This document shows positions 60,630-64,000 of a stretch of 64,000 nt of DNA, in pieces. The stretch lies in contig JBBSHN010000002.1 in assembly GCA_038252945.1 (NCBI GenBank), positions 1-64,000 on the forward strand, written 5' to 3'. The stretch is from JAUJOE01 sp038252945. GTDB taxonomy: Bacteria > Actinomycetota > Actinomycetes > Propionibacteriales > Nocardioidaceae. Below the pieces are notes generated by a model. That model saw only the letters and a program-made list of their open reading frames with translations, was not told the DNA's origin and made no database searches. Position numbers and translations under genes: made by a program. Each line of letters begins with the position of its first letter. Within the stretch, counting starts at the first letter, position 1.

Positions 60630-60963
60630 GCCAGTTCCTGTGCCGCCAGCAACAGCTGCTGATGCGCCGCCGGATCCGGTAGAGCACTTTGCTGCCCTGG
60701 TGGAGAGATGCCCAGGTGTGGCCTCGCTGTCAGCTGGAACGTTTGGAGAGGTAGCCACATACCTGCCAGGAAGGCGCCGGGTCGTGGGCGTCCGCCTCAA
60801 CGACGATTTTGTTGAGGTTCACGTCGTCGCGGAGTGGGGACCCCCCCTTGCGGCGGTGGCCGAACAGGTGCGCGTCGTGGGCGGCGGGTTCGCCGCCGGC
60901 AGACCAATCGACGTGTACATCGATGACATTGAGGTCCCTGAGCTCTTGACCGCGGGAGGATAG
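60622..60963 (+). CDS. Second, divergent Asp23-like domain protein
   Basis: About 113 residues from TTG 60622, which overlaps the previous stop; GTG 60640 is an alternative. The core has VEHFAALVERCPGVASLSAG, VVGVRLNDDFVEVHVVAEWG and PIDVYIDDIEVPELL, the strand-helix-strand pattern of the Asp23/Gls24 fold. It lacks the long N-terminus of the other two copies. Probably a membrane-associated partner of the two neighbours. Identification is by pattern and context. Confidence 0.7.
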   Translation: MNEPVPVPPATAADAPPDPVEHFAALVERCPGVASLSAGTFGEVATYLPGRRRVVGVRLNDDFVEVHVVAEWGPPLAAVAEQVRVVGGGFAAGRPIDVYIDDIEVPELLTAGG

Positions 60964-60968
60964 CGCCG

Positions 60969-61238
60969 ATGACCGGCGGCGCCCCTCTTGACGCTTCCAA
61001 CGCCCGACGCAAAGCTGAGCGGCGAACGTTCATCCGTGATCACCACCCCGATCGGGGCGGCGACGCCGAAACCTTCATCGCCGGCCTGGACCATCGGTCA
61101 GGGATCTCTCGCTTTGGTGAGCACGCGTCAGTCGTGTTCCGGCGACGACCGCGCGGAACCCGCCGAGCTGTGCTGCTTGCGAAACAACTGGCTTACCGAA
61201 CCATCCGACGCCCGAAACCCAAACCGCGGGTGCGCTAG
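60969..61238 (+). CDS. J-domain-like small protein with HPD motif
   Basis: 89 residues from ATG 60969. The segment AERRTFIRDHHPDRGGDAET has the His-Pro-Asp of J-domains, with a preceding basic helix and a following FIAGL helix, so it resembles helices II-III of a J-domain. Helix I and the rest of DnaJ are missing. The C-terminal half is strongly basic (LAYRTIRRPKPKPRVR). It could recruit DnaK (Hsp70) to the membrane-bound Asp23 complex; that is an inference. It sits 5 bases after the second gene of the operon. Confidence 0.7.
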   Translation: MTGGAPLDASNARRKAERRTFIRDHHPDRGGDAETFIAGLDHRSGISRFGEHASVVFRRRPRGTRRAVLLAKQLAYRTIRRPKPKPRVR

Positions 61239-61265
61239 CGCGCCCGCTTGCCATGGAGGCAACGT

Positions 61266-61454
61266 ATGACCATCACTGTCATTGGATTGTTCGCCGGCCT
61301 GCTCGTCGGCCTCGGCATTGCGATCGGCGGCTTCAACGGCTTCCTATTGTTGGTCGTCTTCGGCGCGATCGGATTGGTCATTGGAAAGGTTCTTGACGGA
61401 GACATCGACGTATCGTCCGTGCTGAACAACGCTACGAGCCGGAGGGTGCGGTGA
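61266..61454 (+). CDS. DUF2273-like small membrane protein
   Basis: 62 residues from ATG 61266. One long glycine-rich hydrophobic region (GLFAGLLVGLGIAIGGFNGF then LLLVVFGAIGLVIGKVLDGD) makes two close membrane helices. This is the shape of the small membrane proteins (DUF2273) that accompany Asp23/AmaP genes. Its end overlaps the next start (GTGA). The C-terminal short tail (DIDVSSVLNN) is cytoplasmic. Confidence 0.75.
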   Translation: MTITVIGLFAGLLVGLGIAIGGFNGFLLLVVFGAIGLVIGKVLDGDIDVSSVLNNATSRRVR

Positions 61455-61897
61455 GCAGCGCCTCCTCGATCGCCGATCTGACTCCCTCACCAAGTTTGGG
61501 ATCATTGCCAGGTGACGGTGCACCCCCGGGGCTTCTTGACGCTGCGCGCCGCGGAGAAACCCGCATCGACGCTACTGTCGTCAACAAGGTGGCCGCCCAA
61601 GCGGTTCGGGAAATTGACAACGCCACGGGGAGCTCCCGGCGGATTCTTGGCATCAGCCTCGGTTCGACCGACCAACACACCAGCGCAGTCGTGAAGGCTC
61701 GCGTCGACGACGACACCGCAGTCGTCGAGCTGACGATGACCGTCATCTATCCCGCGTCGGTGCAGCAGGTCACAAACCGGACCCGTCAACATCTTCGTCA
61801 ACGCGTCGAAGAGTTAACCGGAATAATTGTGCAAGAAGTTCACATCACCGTCCCCGGGATGCGTATCGCCCGCCCCGACGCTTCTAGGGTTCAGTGA
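61451..61897 (+). CDS. Asp23/Gls24-family envelope stress protein (second full copy)
   Basis: 148 residues from the GTG overlapping the previous stop. The Asp23 domain reads TRIDATVVNKVAAQAVREID, VVELTMTVIYPASVQQVTNR and RQRVEELTGIIVQEVHITVP. A Pro/Ser-rich leader of ~35 residues comes first. It pairs with the first Asp23 gene as a paralogue in the same operon. The next gene starts inside its stop (GTGA). Confidence 0.9.
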   Translation: MSSASSIADLTPSPSLGSLPGDGAPPGLLDAARRGETRIDATVVNKVAAQAVREIDNATGSSRRILGISLGSTDQHTSAVVKARVDDDTAVVELTMTVIYPASVQQVTNRTRQHLRQRVEELTGIIVQEVHITVPGMRIARPDASRVQ

Positions 61898-62430
61898 GCC
61901 CGATGCGCGCGATCAACCGGATCGTGGCCGCCTTGGTCGCGCTTGTGCTACTGGGCGCCTCCGCTATCACCCTGGTGGAGATCGCTCTTGCCGCCCTGGG
62001 CAAGTCACCTTGGATCGTTAACCACACCACGCTCGCCAACGACCTACATCATCGCGTCTGGCAAGACGGCTGGGTCCGGTTCGCCGGTGCCAGCGCGGTC
62101 ATTGTCGGTCTCCTCCTCCTCTACGTCGCTTTTCGCAGAGGCGCACCTACCGACCTGCCGTTACAAACCGACGAGCCGGGGGTTACCTTCACCGTCACCC
62201 GGAAGAGCCTCGAGAGCTACGCCGCAGGCATCGCAGAATCCGAGACCGGAGTCGACTCAGCCTCAGTAAAGGCCCGCAAGGCACGCGTCACTGTGACCGC
62301 TTCTACAATGCTGCTCGACCCTGGGGACCTCGAGCAACGAGTGCAGGCGGCGGTTGCCGCCCATCTCGGAAATCTCCACCTCGCCCACCCCGTCAACACG
62401 GCGGTATCGGTCCGCAACCGAGGAAACTGA
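61894..62430 (+). CDS. DUF6286-like membrane protein
   Basis: 178 residues from GTG 61894. Two membrane helices (IVAALVALVLLGASAITLVE and FAGASAVIVGLLLLYVAF) are followed by a cytoplasmic domain with VTFTVTRKSLESYAAGIAES, ARVTVTASTMLLDPGDLEQR and PVNTAVSVRNRG. This layout is the DUF6286 family that lies between Asp23 and AmaP genes in actinobacteria. It overlaps the amaP start. It may be a second membrane anchor of the Asp23 layer. Confidence 0.82.
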   Translation: MSPMRAINRIVAALVALVLLGASAITLVEIALAALGKSPWIVNHTTLANDLHHRVWQDGWVRFAGASAVIVGLLLLYVAFRRGAPTDLPLQTDEPGVTFTVTRKSLESYAAGIAESETGVDSASVKARKARVTVTASTMLLDPGDLEQRVQAAVAAHLGNLHLAHPVNTAVSVRNRGN

Positions 62431-63002
62431 TGAAGAACCGTATCGACCGCATCAACCGGGCTCTGCTAGCCGTCGTTGGGCTGCTCCTCGTCGTTGCAGG
62501 AGCCCTCGTTATCGCATTGGGCACGTCCCTGTTCGGCGGCCGCGCTGACAAGCAGGTTATCCCCCCCAGCGTCTCCACTTTCATCCGCGACAATTCTTGG
62601 TACTGGTGGGCGGTGGCCGCCATGTGTGTTCTTGTTGCCGTTCTCATGCTGCGCTGGCTGTTCGCCCAGCTCCAGACCAGCAGCCTGTCCAAGCTCAACG
62701 TCCGATCCGACCGCCGCGACGGTGAGACCGTCCTCGAAGCAGCCGCTATCGCCGACGCCGTGGAACACGAAGTCCTGGCAATAAGCGGCGTCAGCAGCGC
62801 CACCATGCGGCTACTCGGAACAGCAAGCAGCCACCATCACAAGCTGACCGTCCTCCTCGATGAACGCGCCGACATCAACACCGTGCGCTCACGACTCAGC
62901 CGCCAGACCGTCCCCAACCTCCAACAAGCACTGGACTTCGACGACCCACAGCTGCAAATCCGCCTGGCCCTGCCAGGCCGGCGCCGCAGGCGCGTCGCCT
63001 GA
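62430..63002 (+). CDS. amaP: AmaP: alkaline shock response membrane anchor protein
   Basis: 190 residues from ATG 62430. Two membrane helices (NRALLAVVGLLLVVAGALVI and WYWWAVAAMCVLVAVLMLRW) enclose an extracytoplasmic loop. The cytoplasmic AmaP domain follows (RRDGETVLEAAAIADAVEHE, TVLLDERADINTVRSRL). In Staphylococcus the homologue ties Asp23 to the membrane. It is the last gene of the operon. A tRNA-Arg fragment lies 40 bases after its stop. Confidence 0.87.
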   Translation: MKNRIDRINRALLAVVGLLLVVAGALVIALGTSLFGGRADKQVIPPSVSTFIRDNSWYWWAVAAMCVLVAVLMLRWLFAQLQTSSLSKLNVRSDRRDGETVLEAAAIADAVEHEVLAISGVSSATMRLLGTASSHHHKLTVLLDERADINTVRSRLSRQTVPNLQQALDFDDPQLQIRLALPGRRRRRVA

Positions 63003-63042
63003 GAGAAAGATTCAGATCCGATGATCACTCGGCCCCAGGGCT

Positions 63043-63090
63043 TGGCGCCCGGCAGGATTCGAACCTGATAGCGGCGGATTAGAAGTCCAG
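63043..63090 (-). other. 3' half of tRNA-Arg (TCT): probable attachment site
   Basis: On the minus strand the sequence runs from the anticodon loop CTTCTAA (anticodon TCT) through the variable region, T-arm CAGG-TTCGAAT-CCTG and acceptor GGGCGCC to discriminator A. The 5' half (acceptor GGCGCCC, D-arm) is absent and replaced by unrelated DNA. Such partial tRNA copies are typical att sites of tyrosine integrases. Confidence 0.75.
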
Positions 63091-63263
63091 GCGGCTTTCT
63101 GACCTGGTCGGACCTCGACGTGTGCTGAGTCGTCGGCGATCGGCGGATTGCGCTTTAGACAAATGTATGGCGCAGGAGCAGGTGGCTGACAATGCTGCTG
63201 TGCCTGGCTTTCTGGCTCTGCTGATGATGGCAGGCGCTGTGTTGAGGCTCTTTCGTCGAGGCT

Positions 63264-63850
63264 GAATCGTTGGTGTTGTGCTGCTTCTCCTCGGGTTCGC
63301 TATGGCGCCGCTTGCGCAGGCAGCCAACATCCGGGTCACGAGTGGCCGCGTGTGTTGATGGGAACGCCGCACGGCGACGTGATCCGGTCTTTGGCTGGAG
63401 ACGACGTAGTTCATGGCCGCGGTCGAAGGGACAAGATTTTCTCCGGCCCGGGTGCCGACGTTCTTGGCGGTGGCCCTGGAAACGATTACTTGCTTGGCTG
63501 GGGAGGTTCAGATCGCCTGCTCGGCGCGGCGGTGGGCGACTTTTTGTCCGGCGACGCGGGAGATGACGTTGTCGTGGGCGGTCCTGGTGCTGACATCCTG
63601 ACCAACTCCCCAGGAAACGATGTGCTGCGGGCGGTCCGCAACGCGACGCTCTCCTCGCAGGACCAGGGAACGACATCTTGCGTGGAGGTGGCAACCCAGT
63701 CGGCTCTCCCTACGGGCCTGAGTACCCGCACCAGAAAGGGGCATCGACGTGGTGTCCGGCGGGCGTGGCCCCGACATCGTTGTCGGGCACCCACATGGAA
63801 GTAGGGACGTGATTAACTGTGGCCCTGGGAAAGACATCCTGCGCGCGTAG
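63264..63850 (+). pseudogene. Secreted RTX-like calcium-binding repeat protein, frameshifted
   Basis: A signal-peptide-like start (VVLLLLGFAMAPLAQAANIR) ends at a stop near 63358. After a frame change it continues PHGDVIRSLAGDDVVHGRGR, GPGADVLGGGPGNDYLLGWG and GDAGDDVVVGGPGADILTNS, the nonapeptide GGxGxDxLx repeats of hemolysin-type calcium-binding proteins. A further shift gives IDVVSGGRGPDIVVGHPHGS and the usual ending VINCGPGKDILRA with stop at 63848. Three or more frames are needed, so it is a broken gene for an exported calcium-binding protein. Confidence 0.8.
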
Positions 63851-63852
63851 GC

Positions 63853-63893
63853 AAGTCGCTCGACCCGCTCGACCCGCTCGACCCGCTTGACGT
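63853..63893. repeat. CTCGACCCG tandem 9-bp repeat
   Basis: CTCGACCCG occurs three times in a row, followed by the variant CTTGACGTC, just after the RTX remnant. In one frame it would code (LDP)n. It is a simple slippage-type array; no gene is supported there. The last ~100 bases of the window hold nothing recognised. Confidence 0.7.
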
Positions 63894-64000
63894 CGTGACC
63901 TCGCGCGAGACCATCCAGACGTCGTCCTAGAGAGCAGGGAGAGGCTCCGCCACCGCCAAAGATGACGAAGTGCGGGCCGCTTCCGATGTGCCGAAAACCT

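Noticed and set aside
53694..63090. Intact prophage or conjugative element
   Set aside because: No phage structural, replication, relaxase or transfer genes are present; only a broken integrase and an XRE gene.
63043..63115. Intact tRNA-Arg (TCT)
   Set aside because: The T-arm, 3' acceptor strand and anticodon loop are present, but the D-arm and 5' acceptor strand are missing in the adjoining sequence.
1..64000. Secondary-metabolite gene cluster
   Set aside because: No PKS, NRPS, terpene or RiPP core enzymes were seen; the flavin monooxygenase end alone does not support one.

Overview
The window is high-GC DNA from an actinobacterium (Actinomycetota). The strongest markers are sigR-rsrA with a mycothiol-system type anti-sigma factor, a WhiB1-type regulator, the 24-residue ribosomal protein bL37, a Kgd-type 2-oxoglutarate enzyme, a nickel superoxide dismutase with its dedicated peptidase, and the order thrC-thrB-rho-rpmE-prfA-prmC-sua5-wecA-atp. 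There is no rRNA gene, so I do not name a genus.

Layout. 1-6.2 kb: accessory enzymes (broken FAD monooxygenase, RibD/DHFR-like reductase, AlkZ-like remnant, metallo-beta-lactamase fold, HAD, HIT, GNAT, aldose epimerase) and a cold-shock gene. 6.4-13.6 kb: a GAF-GGDEF-EAL protein, membrane proteins, ThpR, a CBS protein, a secreted beta-propeller, HisN and DUF2231. 13.6-17.9 kb: rsgA, aroA, DoxX and an archaeal-type AspRS behind a T-box leader. 18.2-22.4 kb: SRAP peptidase, an alpha/beta hydrolase, sigR-rsrA with a SigR-type promoter, bL37, YjbR, and whiB1 with a CRP-like site. 22.4-31.4 kb: sodN/sodX, an MDR enzyme, a sulfatase, DUF6104, kgd and a secreted protein. 31.6-33.4 kb: a small accessory patch (GNAT::KdpE chimera, vapBC, integrase remnant) beside tRNA-Arg(CCG).

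33.8-53.7 kb is the housekeeping core: argS-thrC-thrB, rho, rpmE, prfA, prmC, sua5, a WecA-like transferase, the complete F1Fo ATP synthase operon, DUF2550, a cobalamin adenosyltransferase and 3-hydroxyacyl-CoA dehydrogenase. Many of these genes overlap by 1-4 bases. atpF carries an in-frame amber codon 42 sense codons before the position where the reading frame would meet atpH.

53.7-64 kb is an accessory and decaying region: an integrase with two frameshifts, an XRE regulator, an MT0933-like protein, a shattered glgC, a CDF transporter, DUF421, a degenerate tRNA-Phe copy, an intact seven-gene Asp23/AmaP envelope-stress operon that includes an HPD-motif J-like protein, a 3' half of a tRNA-Arg, and a broken RTX-repeat protein. 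The frameshifts fall in accessory genes, while housekeeping genes are intact apart from atpF.
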